A stretch of DNA of 64,000 nt from assembly GCA_050951365.1 (NCBI GenBank), contig JBMNIX010000008.1, forward strand, positions 1 through 64,000. The letters are read 5' to 3'. A program made the position numbers and the translations under genes. The notes under the pieces are model-generated. The model was not told where the DNA came from and did no database searches. It was given only the letters and a program-made list of their open reading frames with translations. Of this stretch, positions 24,836-34,406 are shown in pieces (position 1 is the first letter of the stretch; every line of letters begins with the position of its first letter). The DNA is from JAAYHG01 sp012735455. GTDB taxonomy: Bacteria; Bacillota; DTU030; DUMP01.

Positions 24836-25729
24836 GTGGCCTGGCAGGAGTGGCGAGAAGAATTCCTGAGTTATTTGCGGCAGGACCGGGGATACTCCCC
24901 CCACACCATTGCGGGCTACGCAGACGACCTGGATGACTTTGCCGGCTTTTGCCGGGAGCAAGGTGTGGACCCTGCTTTTCTACCCCGGAGGTTTCTCCGG
25001 GCTTATTTGGGTTATCTCAACGACAAGGGGTATGCCCGACGTACCATTGCACGGCGGGTGGCTGCTCTGCGGGCCTTCTTTCACTATCTAAACCGCATTG
25101 GTATCGCTGAGGAGTACCATGGTGCAGAACTGAGAAGTCCCAAACTAAACCGAGTCTTACCTGTCTTTTTGTCCCAGGACCAGGTGGAGGCTCTACTGAA
25201 GGCCCCAGACATTTCCGGTCCTTTAGGACTGCGAGATGCCGCTATTTTAGAGACGCTCTATGCCACAGGAGCGCGGGTAGGGGAGCTGGTTTCCCTCGAC
25301 GTAGGGGATGTCAACCTTAGCGCAGGCTGTGCCCGTGTGTTTGGCAAGGGGCAGCGCGAGCGCATAGTCCTCTTGGGTTGCCGGGCTGTAGAGAGGCTGC
25401 AAAGTTATCTTAATAAGGGTCGGCCCCAATTGGTAAAGCCTGGACGTGTTGAAACTGCGCTCTTCCTAGGCCGGACAGGTGGACGTTTGAGTGACCGCAG
25501 TGTCCGCCGATTGGTGGATAAATACAGCGCTAAAGCGGCTCTAAGTTTACGCATTAGTCCTCATACCTTACGTCACACTTTTGCGACCCACCTGTTGGAA
25601 AATGGTGCGGACCTGCGTAGTGTGCAAGAACTACTGGGTCATGCCACCCTGTCTACTACCCAGGTGTACACCCATGTCTCCCGACGTCGCTTGTACGGCG
25701 AGTACAGGGCGACGCATCCCCGAGCGTAA
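24836..25729 (+). CDS. xerC: Tyrosine recombinase XerC/CodV
   Basis: The 297-residue protein has a SAM-like N-terminal core-binding domain (FLSYLRQDRGYSPHTIAGYADDL...ARRTIARRVAALRAFFHYL). The catalytic domain carries the R...H-x-x-R...H...Y set: TGARVGELVSLDV, HTLRHTFATHLLENGADLRSVQELLGHA, and TTQVYTHV with the nucleophilic Tyr. It resolves chromosome dimers at dif with a partner. Next to hslV, hslU and codY it is the equivalent of Bacillus codV. The GTG at 24836 is 5 bases after GAGGTGG. Confidence 0.92.
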   Translation: MAWQEWREEFLSYLRQDRGYSPHTIAGYADDLDDFAGFCREQGVDPAFLPRRFLRAYLGYLNDKGYARRTIARRVAALRAFFHYLNRIGIAEEYHGAELRSPKLNRVLPVFLSQDQVEALLKAPDISGPLGLRDAAILETLYATGARVGELVSLDVGDVNLSAGCARVFGKGQRERIVLLGCRAVERLQSYLNKGRPQLVKPGRVETALFLGRTGGRLSDRSVRRLVDKYSAKAALSLRISPHTLRHTFATHLLENGADLRSVQELLGHATLSTTQVYTHVSRRRLYGEYRATHPRA

Positions 25730-25748
25730 GAAGAGAGGGGGTAAACAC

Positions 25749-26279
25749 GTGTTTCAGGGTACAACCATAGTTGCGGTGCGTCGGGCCGGCCGCGTGGCAG
25801 TGGCCGGGGACGGCCAGGTTACATTTGGCAACGCTACCATCATGAAACACGGAGCCCGCAAAGTGAGGCGTTTACACGCTGGCAGGGTTGTGGCTGGCTT
25901 TGCCGGCTCGGTGGCTGACGCGTTCACCCTCTTCGAGAAGTTTGAAAGCAGGTTGGAAGAGTATCACGGCAACCTGCAGCGGGCGGCGGTGGAGTTGGCC
26001 AAAGAGTGGCGAATGGACCGGGTGTTAAGACGCCTGGAGGCGCTCCTTGTGGTGGCCAACTCGGATAAGGTGCTTATTATCTCAGGCAGCGGTGAGGTTA
26101 TTGAACCGGATGACGATGTTGCGGCCATCGGCTCCGGTGGACCTTACGCGCTGGCGGCGGCAAGGGCCCTTATTGCTCACTCTGATCTCAGTGCCAGGGA
26201 TGTGGCCATGGAGGCTCTGAAAATTGCCTCCAGGATCTGCGTCTACACCAACGACCAGATTACGGTTGAGGAGTTGTAG
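25749..26279 (+). CDS. hslV: ATP-dependent protease peptidase subunit HslV/ClpQ
   Basis: The 176-residue proteasome-like peptidase has the N terminus MFQGTTIVAVRRAGRVAVAGDGQVTFG. After removal of the short MFQG leader, Thr5 becomes the catalytic nucleophile, as in related Firmicutes. Family marks follow: GFAGSVADAFTLFEKFESRLEEYHGNL and IGSGGPYALAAARAL. It forms the dodecameric core that works with the HslU ATPase encoded two bases downstream. The GTG at 25749 follows GAGGGGGT; a longer frame from 25581 overlaps xerC and is not real. Confidence 0.93.
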   Translation: MFQGTTIVAVRRAGRVAVAGDGQVTFGNATIMKHGARKVRRLHAGRVVAGFAGSVADAFTLFEKFESRLEEYHGNLQRAAVELAKEWRMDRVLRRLEALLVVANSDKVLIISGSGEVIEPDDDVAAIGSGGPYALAAARALIAHSDLSARDVAMEALKIASRICVYTNDQITVEEL

Positions 26280-26281
26280 CC

Positions 26282-27686
26282 ATGATGGAGGAACTTCTTC
26301 CTCGCCAGATTGTAGAAGAGCTAGATAAGTACATTATCGGACAGGAAGAGGCCAAACGGGCGGTGGCCATTGCCCTACGCAATCGTTACCGCCGAAGTAA
26401 ACTGCCGCCAGAGCTCCGCGACGAGATTGTCCCTAAGAATATCCTGATGATTGGTCCTACAGGTGGTGGGCAAGACAGAGATTGCTCGGCGCTTAGCAAA
26501 GCTGGTAAATGCACCTCTTGTAAAGGTCGAGGCAACCAAATTTACAGAGGTTGGCTATGTTGGGCGCGATGTAGAGTCGATGATACGGGATTTGGTAGAG
26601 ACAGCCGTTCGCATGGTAAGAACAGAGCAAATGGAGAAGGTGCAGACCAAGGCAGCAGAGCTAGCCGAGGAGCGTCTTTTGGATCTTTTGGCACCGTTAC
26701 CACAACAAAAGGCGCAGAATGTTAACCCTCTGGGCTTTCTCTTTGGGGTAAAGGAGGAAGTTCCTCGCGCGGAGGAAGATAGCTACAGCGATCACTTGGC
26801 AGAAATTAGGGCGCGGCGAGCTCGCATACGTCAGCAGTTGGCGGCAGGCGAGTTGGAAGACCAGCTGGTGGAGGTAGAAATTGAAGACAATACTCCGCCC
26901 ATGCTGGAGGTTTTCTCCGGCACGGGAGTAGAGGAGATGGGAATTAATCTACAAGAGGTCTTAGGTAACATGTTTCCTAAGAAGCGGAAGAAACGCCGCG
27001 TAACCGTAGCCAATGCCCGGCGACTCCTCAGCCAGGAAGAAGCCCAAAAGCTCATTGACATGGATGAAGTGGTCGCTATTGCTATCCAACGTGCTGAACA
27101 ATCAGGTATCGTTTTTGTCGACGAGGTGGATAAGATCGCAGGGCGAGAGGGTGGAGTGGGGCCCGATGTTTCCCGTGAAGGTGTCCAGCGCGACATTCTC
27201 CCGATCATCGAAGGCTGTACTGTTGTCACCAAGTACGGCCCGGTAAAAACAGATCACATCTTGTTTGTTGCCGCTGGTGCCTTTCACGTGGCCAAACCCT
27301 CGGACCTGATACCGGAACTACAGGGCCGCTTTCCGCTCCGAGTTGAGCTTAAGTCGCTGACCGAGGCGGATTTTCGCCGAATTCTCACCCAACCGGAAAA
27401 TGCGCTCATCAAGCAATATACCGCCCTTTTGGAAACGGAAGGTATAAAAATTAAATTTACCGACGATGCTATAGACGAAATTGCGAGAACGGCCACCATT
27501 GTTAACGAACAAACCGAGAACATTGGGGCCAGGCGCCTGCACACGATTCTGGAAAAGGTGCTAGAGGAAATATCTTTTGCTGCTGGGGAGAGCGGTCCTC
27601 AGGAAGTAGTGATTGACGCAGCTTATGTGCGTAGTCAGCTGGAGAGCATTGTGAAAAATAGGGACCTTAGTCAGTACATCCTGTAA
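26282..27686 (+). CDS. hslU: HslU/ClpY AAA+ unfoldase (frameshifted in this sequence)
   Basis: HslU of about 467 residues starts MEELLPRQIVEELDKYIIGQEEAKRAVAIALRNRYRR. It has Walker A (GPTGVGKTEIARRLAKL after correction), TEVGYVGRDVESMIRDL for pore contacts, Walker B GIVFVDEVDKIAGR, and the C-terminal GARRLHTILEKVLEEISF. The final LSQYIL-type tail (DLSQYIL) inserts into HslV. The frame breaks at the Walker A motif: one extra G at 26465-26470 turns GVGKTE into GGGQDR. Removing it joins the two halves exactly. It unfolds substrates for HslV. Confidence 0.9.
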
Positions 27687-27722
27687 ATGAATTGAGTAAA
27701 AGAATCAGAGGAGGAGTCTGTT

Positions 27723-28496
27723 GTGAGACTGCTAGAAAAAACCCGTAGCCTAAACCGCCTGCTGCAGAAGTCTGCGGGGCACCCAGTTGATTTTGATGAA
27801 ATCTGCCGAGTGCTTAGCGATCTTATCCAAGGTAACGTTTACGTGGTAAGTAGGCGCGGCAAGATTCTAGGCCACGCTTTAAAGCAGGACTACCACTGTG
27901 ATGTGCTGGAAGCGGATGTGCTCAAGGCCGAGAAGTTTCCCGGTGATTTCAATGATCGCCTACTGCGTGTTCTAGATACCACCACCTTTAAGCAGGAAGC
28001 AGGCCACTGCGTGTTCGATAGTGAAATTGGCTGCCTCTTTGCCGAACAAGAGCTTTCAATCGTACCTATCAATGGTGCTGGTGAGCGTCTGGGATCTTTG
28101 ATTGCGGCCAAATTCGAGCAGCCATTTGGAGAAGAGGATTTTGTTCTTGTTGAATACGGTGCTACAGTGGTGGGCATGGAGATTCTGCGCTCAAAGAGCG
28201 AAGAGATTGAAGAAGAGGCCAGAAAGAAGGCTGCAGTGCAGATCGCACTGGGGACCCTGTCTTACTCTGAGCTGGAGGCCGTAGTTCATATCTTTGAGGA
28301 ATTGGATGGTACAGAAGGGCTCTTAGTAGCGAGTAAGGTGGCGGACCGTGTTGGAATCACCCGTTCCGTCATAGTCAATGCTCTGCGGAAGTTCGAAAGC
28401 GCCGGTGTCATTGAGTCTCGCTCTCTAGGGATGAAGGGGACCTACATCAAGGTCCTTAACGATCGCCTCTTGGACGAGCTTAAGAAAATAAAGTAG
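27723..28496 (+). CDS. codY: Global transcriptional regulator CodY
   Basis: The 257-residue protein has the CodY layout: an N-terminal GAF domain (VDFDEICRVLSDLIQGNVYVVSRRGKILGHAL...), a linker helix, and a C-terminal winged HTH (ASKVADRVGITRSVIVNALRKFESAGVIESRSLGMKGTYIKVLND). The last segment is the invariant DNA-recognition part. CodY senses branched-chain amino acids (and GTP in some species) and represses stationary-phase genes. The GTG start follows GAGGAG. It ends the xerC-hslVU-codY unit, with a strong terminator 17 bases after its stop. Confidence 0.95.
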   Translation: MRLLEKTRSLNRLLQKSAGHPVDFDEICRVLSDLIQGNVYVVSRRGKILGHALKQDYHCDVLEADVLKAEKFPGDFNDRLLRVLDTTTFKQEAGHCVFDSEIGCLFAEQELSIVPINGAGERLGSLIAAKFEQPFGEEDFVLVEYGATVVGMEILRSKSEEIEEEARKKAAVQIALGTLSYSELEAVVHIFEELDGTEGLLVASKVADRVGITRSVIVNALRKFESAGVIESRSLGMKGTYIKVLNDRLLDELKKIK

Positions 28497-28513
28497 CAAG
28501 TACGCTGATTTCG

Positions 28514-28542
28514 ACCCCCTTCGTCAGGGGGTTTCTTTTTTT
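28514..28542 (+). terminator. Intrinsic terminator after codY
   Basis: ACCCCC / GGGGGT (6 bp, 7-nt loop) followed by TTCTTTTTTT. It separates the hslVU-codY unit from the flagellar operon. Confidence 0.8.
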
Positions 28543-28650
28543 GTCGTTTTTTGGGAGCATATTTCTGGAAATTAGAGGTACGAAGGCAGGAATTTGGATA
28601 AACGTGGCGAAAAAAGAAGATCAAGGTTTATGGAGGCGGGAGGTGGGAGT

Positions 28651-29049
28651 ATGACTTTACCAGTCTTCAAAGATAAGGTTCTTGAGCAAATGGCGCTAGG
28701 GCTAGACTGGGCCTCTGCTAGGCAACGTGCGTTGGCCCATAATTTGGCCAACGTCGATACCCCAGGCTTCAAGAGGATGGATCTCCTTTTCCCGGAGGCC
28801 CTCCTCCAAGCAGGCAAGCGACTTGGGTTGGCCGCCACACAACCCGGTCATTTTGGGGCCACGGGCACCAACACCATGAAACTTACTCGTGAAACAGGCA
28901 CGATCCAGCGCAACGATGGTAACAATGTGGACGTTGAACTTGAGACTGCAGAGATGGTTAAGAATGCGCTCTACTACAATGCTATTATCAGTCGGGCGTC
29001 AGGACATATTAGAAACCTACGCATGGTGATTAGCGAAGGGAGGCGTTAG
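28651..29049 (+). CDS. flgB: Flagellar basal-body rod protein FlgB
   Basis: The 132-residue protein has the rod signature RQRALAHNLANVDTPGFKRMDLLFPEAL near residues 23-50 and the C-terminal ETAEMVKNALYYNAIISRASGHIRNLRMVI helix. FlgB forms the proximal rod of the flagellum. The ATG at 28651 follows GGGAGGTGGGAG; an upstream frame from 28594 is untranslated leader. It opens the fla/che operon; I could not define a promoter in the 100 bases before it. Confidence 0.92.
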   Translation: MTLPVFKDKVLEQMALGLDWASARQRALAHNLANVDTPGFKRMDLLFPEALLQAGKRLGLAATQPGHFGATGTNTMKLTRETGTIQRNDGNNVDVELETAEMVKNALYYNAIISRASGHIRNLRMVISEGRR

Positions 29050-29051
29050 GG

Positions 29052-29486
29052 ATGTTCAGTAGCTTTAACATTTCTGCTTCTGGCCTCACGGCCCAAAGGC
29101 TGCGCCTGGATGTAATCGCTAACAACCTGGCCAACGCCGAGACAACCCGTACGGCGAATGGTGGTCCCTACCGGCGGCAGGTGCCTTTATTTGCGAGCCG
29201 GGAACAGGGTTCTTTTGTTGAGTATCTCGGCTCGGCTTTAGGCCAGCCTACTGCTGCTGGGGTGCGTGTGGTGGGCTTAGTTTATGACAGATCACCGCTC
29301 CGTCGCGTTTATCAGCCCGGACACCCTGATGCTGATGAAACCGGTTATGTACTGTACCCGAACATAAGCGTGGTGGCCGAGATGGTGGACATGATATCCG
29401 CTAGCCGGTCTTATGAGGCAAATGCTGCGGCTTTCAACGCCGCCAAGGGTATGGCGTTGCAGGCGCTAGAATTGGGTAGGAGGTAA
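29052..29486 (+). CDS. flgC: Flagellar basal-body rod protein FlgC
   Basis: The 144-residue rod protein starts FNISASGLTAQRLRLDVIANNLANAETTRTANGGPYRR, the N-terminal rod motif. It ends VAEMVDMISASRSYEANAAAFNAAKGMALQALELGRR, the C-terminal helix shared by axial proteins. It lies two bases after flgB. Confidence 0.93.
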   Translation: MFSSFNISASGLTAQRLRLDVIANNLANAETTRTANGGPYRRQVPLFASREQGSFVEYLGSALGQPTAAGVRVVGLVYDRSPLRRVYQPGHPDADETGYVLYPNISVVAEMVDMISASRSYEANAAAFNAAKGMALQALELGRR

Positions 29487-29492
29487 CGGCCG

Positions 29493-29789
29493 ATGGTGCC
29501 TATAGGGAGGATTACCGCGGCTAGTGTAGAGGACAGCTTGGGTTTGAGTGCTGCTTCCTGCAAACCTGAACAGGGATTCAGGGACCTCTTAGCCGCTTCT
29601 TTGAACGAGGTTAATCGTTTGCAGCTTGATGCTGAAGACAAAACGCGGCAACTAATCAGTGGTGAAGACATTGAGTTGCATCAGGTGATGTTGGCAGCTG
29701 AAAAGGCTAGTCTTGCTTTGGAACTAACTCAAACCCTGCGCAACAAGGTTATTGAGGCGTATCAGGAAATAATGCGGATGCAGGTATAG
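29493..29789 (+). CDS. fliE: Flagellar hook-basal body protein FliE
   Basis: The 98-residue protein has the FliE C-terminal pattern FRDLLAASLNEVNRLQLDAEDKTRQLISGEDIELHQVMLAAEKASLALELTQTLRNKVIEAYQEIMRMQV. FliE links the MS ring to the rod. Its size and place between flgC and fliF are standard. Confidence 0.92.
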   Translation: MVPIGRITAASVEDSLGLSAASCKPEQGFRDLLAASLNEVNRLQLDAEDKTRQLISGEDIELHQVMLAAEKASLALELTQTLRNKVIEAYQEIMRMQV

Positions 29790-29807
29790 AGGCGTGAGGT
29801 GGTTGGA

Positions 29808-31316
29808 ATGGAAGTGAGCATCGGGCAGCTGATCTCTAGGCTCCGTGCTTTTTGGGCAGGTGCGAGCCGGGGACTTAAGCTGCGGCTCGCGGTCGGCTGC
29901 ATCCTTGGTGTAGGATTGGTGGCGGCCGTGGTTTTCTTTTCCCAACCAAGCTATGGGGTGCTCTTTGCGAACCTGGCGCCTGCCGATGCGGGGGAAATCA
30001 GCCAACGGCTGGACGAGCTTGCTGTAAGGTACAAGCTAGGGGATGATGGCAGGAGTATTTTGGTGGCCCGCTCGGAGGTCTATGATCTGCGCAACCGCCT
30101 AGCTATGGAGGGTCTGCCCAGGGGAAATGCAGTGGGTTTCGAGATCTTCGACCAGACAAAGCTCGGTGTTACGGATTTTGAACGACGCATGCAGTACATA
30201 AGGGCGCTGCAAGGTGAGTTGTCGCGTACCATCGGCCAAATGGACGGTATTCGGTCCGCGTTTGTTCAGGTGGCCATGCCGGAGGATCGGCTCTACCGCC
30301 AGGACCAAGAGCCTGCTACTGCCTCGGTTCTGGTTGATACGGTGGGGCAGATGTCTGCAGACAAAGTGCGGGCGATTGTTCACCTTGTTTCACACAGCGT
30401 GGAAGGTTTGAGCCCTAACAATATCACTGTAGTGGATACCCGGGGCCAGGTTCTTTCGGACTTGGTACAACCCGAAGACTCTGTCACCGGGCTTTCTGCC
30501 AGTCAATTGGCTCTGCAGCGTTCGGTGGAGCGTGAAATAGAACGCAATGTTCAGACCATGTTGGAGGCGGTGCTGGGGCCAGGCATGGTGGTGACCAGGG
30601 CGAAGGCGGAGCTCAACTTTGATCAGCGTGAAGTTACCAGTGAATTCTTCCAACCGGTGGGCAATGACGAGGGTATTTTGCGCAGTATCCAAGAATTACA
30701 TAAGACCTTCGACAGTGAAGGGCAGCCATTAGAAGAGGGGGGCATAACCGGCAATGTTATTACCTACCCTGGCAGCCAGGGTGGTGGATCCAGTCACCTG
30801 GAAGAGCGGCAGATCACTCGCAATTACGAGGTGAATCAGATAAAGGAGCACCTGGTGGTTGCACCTGGCAGTGTAAGTCACCTGAGCGTTTCGGTTGTAG
30901 TAAATGAGGAACTGACATCTGCTCAAAGACAGGCTATACAGGCTGCTGTGGCCACCGCAGTGGGTTTTAGGGCTGATCGCAATGACCAGATTACTGTGAC
31001 GGCTCTACCCTTTCAAAAGGCCGTGCAGCCAGGCATGATAAGTGAGGCTCCGCCTCCCAGACCCTCTTGGCAACCAATGTTGATACCGGCTGTAGCCGTT
31101 ATAGCTTTGCTGATCTTGCTGATCCTGGTTATGACACGGCGGCGCCGCACGGAAGAAGAGGCTACCGTGCCGCTGGCGACGGAACTGGCTGCCAGGGAGG
31201 CTGCACCGGCACGCGAGGAAACTATGCGCGATCGTATCCAACGAGATGTGGAGCGATTAGCGCGGCAAAACCCACAGGAGGTAGCTCAACTGTTGGCTAC
31301 CTGGTTAAATGAATAA
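29808..31316 (+). CDS. fliF: Flagellar MS-ring protein FliF
   Basis: The 502-residue protein has an N-terminal membrane segment (residues about 25-45), the secretin-like ring domain (YGVLFANLAPADAGEISQRLDEL; GFEIFDQTKLGVTDFERRMQYIRALQGELSRTI; VQVAMPEDRLYRQDQEPATASVLV), a second membrane segment (LIPAVAVIALLILLILVM, about 425-442), and a cytoplasmic C terminus ending QNPQEVAQLLATWLNE that binds FliG. The ATG at 29808 with GAGGTGG is preferred over the GTG at 29799. Confidence 0.94.
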   Translation: MEVSIGQLISRLRAFWAGASRGLKLRLAVGCILGVGLVAAVVFFSQPSYGVLFANLAPADAGEISQRLDELAVRYKLGDDGRSILVARSEVYDLRNRLAMEGLPRGNAVGFEIFDQTKLGVTDFERRMQYIRALQGELSRTIGQMDGIRSAFVQVAMPEDRLYRQDQEPATASVLVDTVGQMSADKVRAIVHLVSHSVEGLSPNNITVVDTRGQVLSDLVQPEDSVTGLSASQLALQRSVEREIERNVQTMLEAVLGPGMVVTRAKAELNFDQREVTSEFFQPVGNDEGILRSIQELHKTFDSEGQPLEEGGITGNVITYPGSQGGGSSHLEERQITRNYEVNQIKEHLVVAPGSVSHLSVSVVVNEELTSAQRQAIQAAVATAVGFRADRNDQITVTALPFQKAVQPGMISEAPPPRPSWQPMLIPAVAVIALLILLILVMTRRRRTEEEATVPLATELAAREAAPAREETMRDRIQRDVERLARQNPQEVAQLLATWLNE

Positions 31317-31332
31317 GAAGGGGGGGTGAGGG

Positions 31333-32340
31333 GTGCGGCAAACCCTAGATGGAAAACAAAAGGCAGCCATTTTGTTGATCTCCTTGGGGCCGGAGCTATC
31401 GGGCCAGGTCCTAAAGCACATGCGAGAAGACGAGATCGAGGAGCTTACTCTGGAAATCGCTGGCATGAGAAAGGTAGAGGCTGCTGTTAGAGACCGCGTG
31501 CTCGAAGAGTTTCATGAGCTGTGCTTGGCCCGCGAGTATATTTCTCAGGGTGGCATTGAATACGCGCGCAACGTGTTGGAAGAAGCCCTGGGCACGCAAC
31601 GTGCTTTGGACATTATCAATCGTCTTACAGCCTCACTCCAAGTTCGCCCCTTTGACTTCGCTAGAAAAACCGACGCTAGTCAACTTCTCAATTTTATCCA
31701 AAATGAACACCCGCAGACCATTGCTTTGGTTACAGCCTACCTGCAGCCAGAGCAGGCGGCGGCCATCCTTTCTGCCCTCCCGGCGGAAAAGCAAATAGAC
31801 GTGGCTAAACGCATGGCCTTGATGGACAGCACTTCTCCTGATGTGATCCGCGAGGTGGAACAGGTGCTGGAGCGCAAGTTGTCTTCACTGGCAAGTCAGG
31901 AGTATGCCCGAGCCGGAGGGGTGGAGTCCGTGGTCAAGGTTCTGAATGCTGTGGATCGCGGGACGGAGAAAACTATCCTTGAAGCCCTTACCCGGGAAGA
32001 GCCAGAACTGGCTGAGGAGATTAAACGTCGTTTGTTCACCTTTGAAGATATTGTTCAGTTGGACGACCGTGCAGTGATGCGGGTCTTGAGAGAGGTAGAT
32101 CTGAACAGGGATCTTCCTTTGGCCCTCAAGGTGGCCAGCGAAGATGTGCGCCGCAAGATCTACAAGAACCTCTCTAAGCGAGCAGTGGAGACCTTGCAGG
32201 AGGAGATGGGTTATCTGGGGCCTGTACGCCTGCGTGACGTAGAGGAAGCGCAGCAGAAGATAGTTAATATCGTGCGTAAGCTAGAAGAAAGCGGCGAGAT
32301 TGTTGTTGTCCGCGGCGGGGAGGATGAGCTGGTTGTCTAG
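31333..32340 (+). CDS. fliG: Flagellar motor switch protein FliG
   Basis: The 335-residue switch protein has the N-terminal FliF-binding part (LDGKQKAAILLISLGPELSGQVLKHM), the middle EHPQTIALVTAYLQPEQAAAILSALP motif, and the C-terminal torque domain (LFTFEDIVQLDDRAVMRVLREVDLNRDLPLALKVASEDVRRKIYKNLSKRA) with the charged residues that face MotA. The GTG start follows GGGGGTGAGG. Confidence 0.94.
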   Translation: MRQTLDGKQKAAILLISLGPELSGQVLKHMREDEIEELTLEIAGMRKVEAAVRDRVLEEFHELCLAREYISQGGIEYARNVLEEALGTQRALDIINRLTASLQVRPFDFARKTDASQLLNFIQNEHPQTIALVTAYLQPEQAAAILSALPAEKQIDVAKRMALMDSTSPDVIREVEQVLERKLSSLASQEYARAGGVESVVKVLNAVDRGTEKTILEALTREEPELAEEIKRRLFTFEDIVQLDDRAVMRVLREVDLNRDLPLALKVASEDVRRKIYKNLSKRAVETLQEEMGYLGPVRLRDVEEAQQKIVNIVRKLEESGEIVVVRGGEDELVV

Positions 32341-33076
32341 TATCTGGAAGCGACCGATGGTGAGCAGACCAGTGCTCCTTACAACCTCTTCGGCTGTAAC
32401 CCAGTATGAGGGCGAGCCAGAAGATCCTCGTTGTCTGGAGTGCCAAGAACGCCTAGCGACAACAATAGAGGCCAATCTACTGGCAACGATACGTCTGAAA
32501 GCTACCGCGCTAGAGCGTGAGGCCAGGCAGAAAGCAGTTGAGATCCTAAGTGAGGCCGAAGAAGAGGCACAAAGGCTTAGGCAGGAGGCTGCCCAAATTG
32601 GTGAAAAAGAGGGTTACGAGGCTGGCTATGCAGCTGGCCAGGCAGCCAGTGAGAAACTGCTAGAGGAGGCCAAGGAAATCCTTGAGCAGACCAAGCAAGA
32701 GTGCAGTGCTGCAAGGGCGGCTTTGGAGCCGCAGGCAGTAGACCTAGCTCTGGAGCTGGCTCGCCTTATCCTGCAGCGTGACGTGCAGATAGGGCCTGCT
32801 GCTATAAAGGAGCTCTTGGCGAAGTGTGCGGGCAAGATTCCGAAGGGGACAGAGGTGACGTTAGAGGTAGCGCCAGGGGAGTTGCCACAGTGGCAAGAGG
32901 CTCAGAAGCTGGTGCAGGAAGCTCTGGGCGATCGGCCTTTTTCCCTTAAGGAAAAGGCCATTGTCCCCAGTGGCCAGTTTATACTTGCCTCGCCACTGGG
33001 CTCGGTAGATGCCCGTTGGGAGACGCAGCTCGAGTCTTGCCGCGACCGATTGTTAAGGGAGGATACCCATGTCTGA
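32333..33076 (+). CDS. fliH: Flagellar assembly protein FliH
   Basis: The 247-residue protein begins LSSIWKRPMVSRPV, followed by a long Ala/Glu/Arg coiled coil (about 60-150) with the GYEAGYAAG glycine motif, and a C-terminal region (ELARLILQRDVQI; VDARWETQLESCRDRLL) typical of FliH. It regulates the export ATPase FliI encoded next. The TTG at 32333 is chosen because GGGGAGG lies 9 bases before it; it overlaps the fliG end by 8 bases. Confidence 0.88.
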   Translation: MSSIWKRPMVSRPVLLTTSSAVTQYEGEPEDPRCLECQERLATTIEANLLATIRLKATALEREARQKAVEILSEAEEEAQRLRQEAAQIGEKEGYEAGYAAGQAASEKLLEEAKEILEQTKQECSAARAALEPQAVDLALELARLILQRDVQIGPAAIKELLAKCAGKIPKGTEVTLEVAPGELPQWQEAQKLVQEALGDRPFSLKEKAIVPSGQFILASPLGSVDARWETQLESCRDRLLREDTHV

Positions 33077-34406
33077 AGCAGGTCTTGGGCTAGGAGTCTT
33101 TCGCCGGCGCCTGACCGGATTTGATCCGCTTACAGTGCAAGGGCGAATCAGCCGATTTGTGGGCAATATGGTGGAATCCCAGGGCCCTCCTGCTGAGGTT
33201 GGCGAGGTATGCCTTCTCAAGAGCTGCAGTGGTAATTCTATAGCAGCCGAGGTGGTTGGTTTTCGTGAACAGAACCTGCTCCTCATGCCTTTGGGTAGCC
33301 TCGAGGGCATTGCCGCGGGGAGCGAGGTAGTGGCTACAGGAAAGCCTCTCACGGTGGCGGTTAGTCCAGAGTTGCAGGGCAGGGTGCTGGATGGTCTGGG
33401 TAACCCTTTGGATGGCGACCCTCTACCCAGGGCGCAGCACTACTATCCCCTGAAGGCAGCCCCGCCTCACCCGCTGAAGAGGCGACGCATACGTGAACCG
33501 CTTGAGCTAGGTATAAAAGTTGTAGACGGCCTTCTCACCTGTGGTAAAGGGCAGCGGATGGGTATCTTTGCTGGAAGCGGCGTAGGCAAGAGTACCATCT
33601 TGGGCATGATGGCTCGCCATGCGGCAGCAGATATCAACGTGGTAGCGCTTATTGGGGAGCGTGGCCGCGAGGTGAGGGAGTTTATCGAGGAATCGCTGGG
33701 TTCCGAGGGTTTAGCCCGCTCCGTGGTGGTGGTGGCCACTGCTGACCAACCACCCTTGATTAGGGTTAAAGCCGCGCTTGTGGCCATGAGCATCGCCGAG
33801 TACTTCCGTGATCTTGGTAATGATGTCCTTTTAATGATGGATTCTATCACCAGGTTTGCTATGGCCCAGCGAGAGATTGGCCTGGCAGCCGGGGAGCCAC
33901 CAACTGCTAAGGGCTATACTCCATCTGTGTTTTCGCTTTTGCCACAGCTCTTAGAGCGGGCGGGAAATGCCGAAAGAGGCAGTATAACCGGCCTCTTCAC
34001 TGTCTTGGTGGACGGCGATGACATGCAGGATCCCATTGCCGACGCAGCTCGTAGCATCCTGGATGGACATATTGTACTGGACCGGTCTCTGGCGAGCCGA
34101 AACCACTACCCGGCGGTGGATGTTCTCGCCAGTGTCAGTCGGGTGATGACGGAAATAGTTCCGCTAGCCCATATGGAACTGGCACAGCAGGTCCGTGAGA
34201 TACTAGCGGTGTACCGAGAAGCTGAGGATCTTATCAATGTGGGTGCTTATGTGCCTGGCAGCAATGAGGCTATTGATCGGGCACGGGAGTTCATCAGCCC
34301 AGTTCGCGAGTTCCTGCGCCAATCTGTTAATGAGTCCTTTCCCCTGAAGGAGACACAACTACTCTTGGCTCGAGCTCTAGGTAAGACAGGAGAGGATCTG
34401 TTGTGA
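33069..34406 (+). CDS. fliI: Flagellar export ATPase FliI
   Basis: The 445-residue F1-beta-like ATPase has Walker A GIFAGSGVGKST near residues 166-177, ALIGERGREVREF, Walker B DVLLMMDSITRFAMAQRE near 253-270, and GEPPTAKGYTPSVFSLLPQLLERAG. It energises type III export of flagellar subunits with FliH and FliJ. It overlaps fliH by 8 bases. Confidence 0.95.
   Translation: MSEAGLGLGVFRRRLTGFDPLTVQGRISRFVGNMVESQGPPAEVGEVCLLKSCSGNSIAAEVVGFREQNLLLMPLGSLEGIAAGSEVVATGKPLTVAVSPELQGRVLDGLGNPLDGDPLPRAQHYYPLKAAPPHPLKRRRIREPLELGIKVVDGLLTCGKGQRMGIFAGSGVGKSTILGMMARHAAADINVVALIGERGREVREFIEESLGSEGLARSVVVVATADQPPLIRVKAALVAMSIAEYFRDLGNDVLLMMDSITRFAMAQREIGLAAGEPPTAKGYTPSVFSLLPQLLERAGNAERGSITGLFTVLVDGDDMQDPIADAARSILDGHIVLDRSLASRNHYPAVDVLASVSRVMTEIVPLAHMELAQQVREILAVYREAEDLINVGAYVPGSNEAIDRAREFISPVREFLRQSVNESFPLKETQLLLARALGKTGEDLL

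Noticed and set aside
25581..25748. N-terminal extension of hslV
   Set aside because: It overlaps xerC and would bury the catalytic Thr, which must be near the N terminus.
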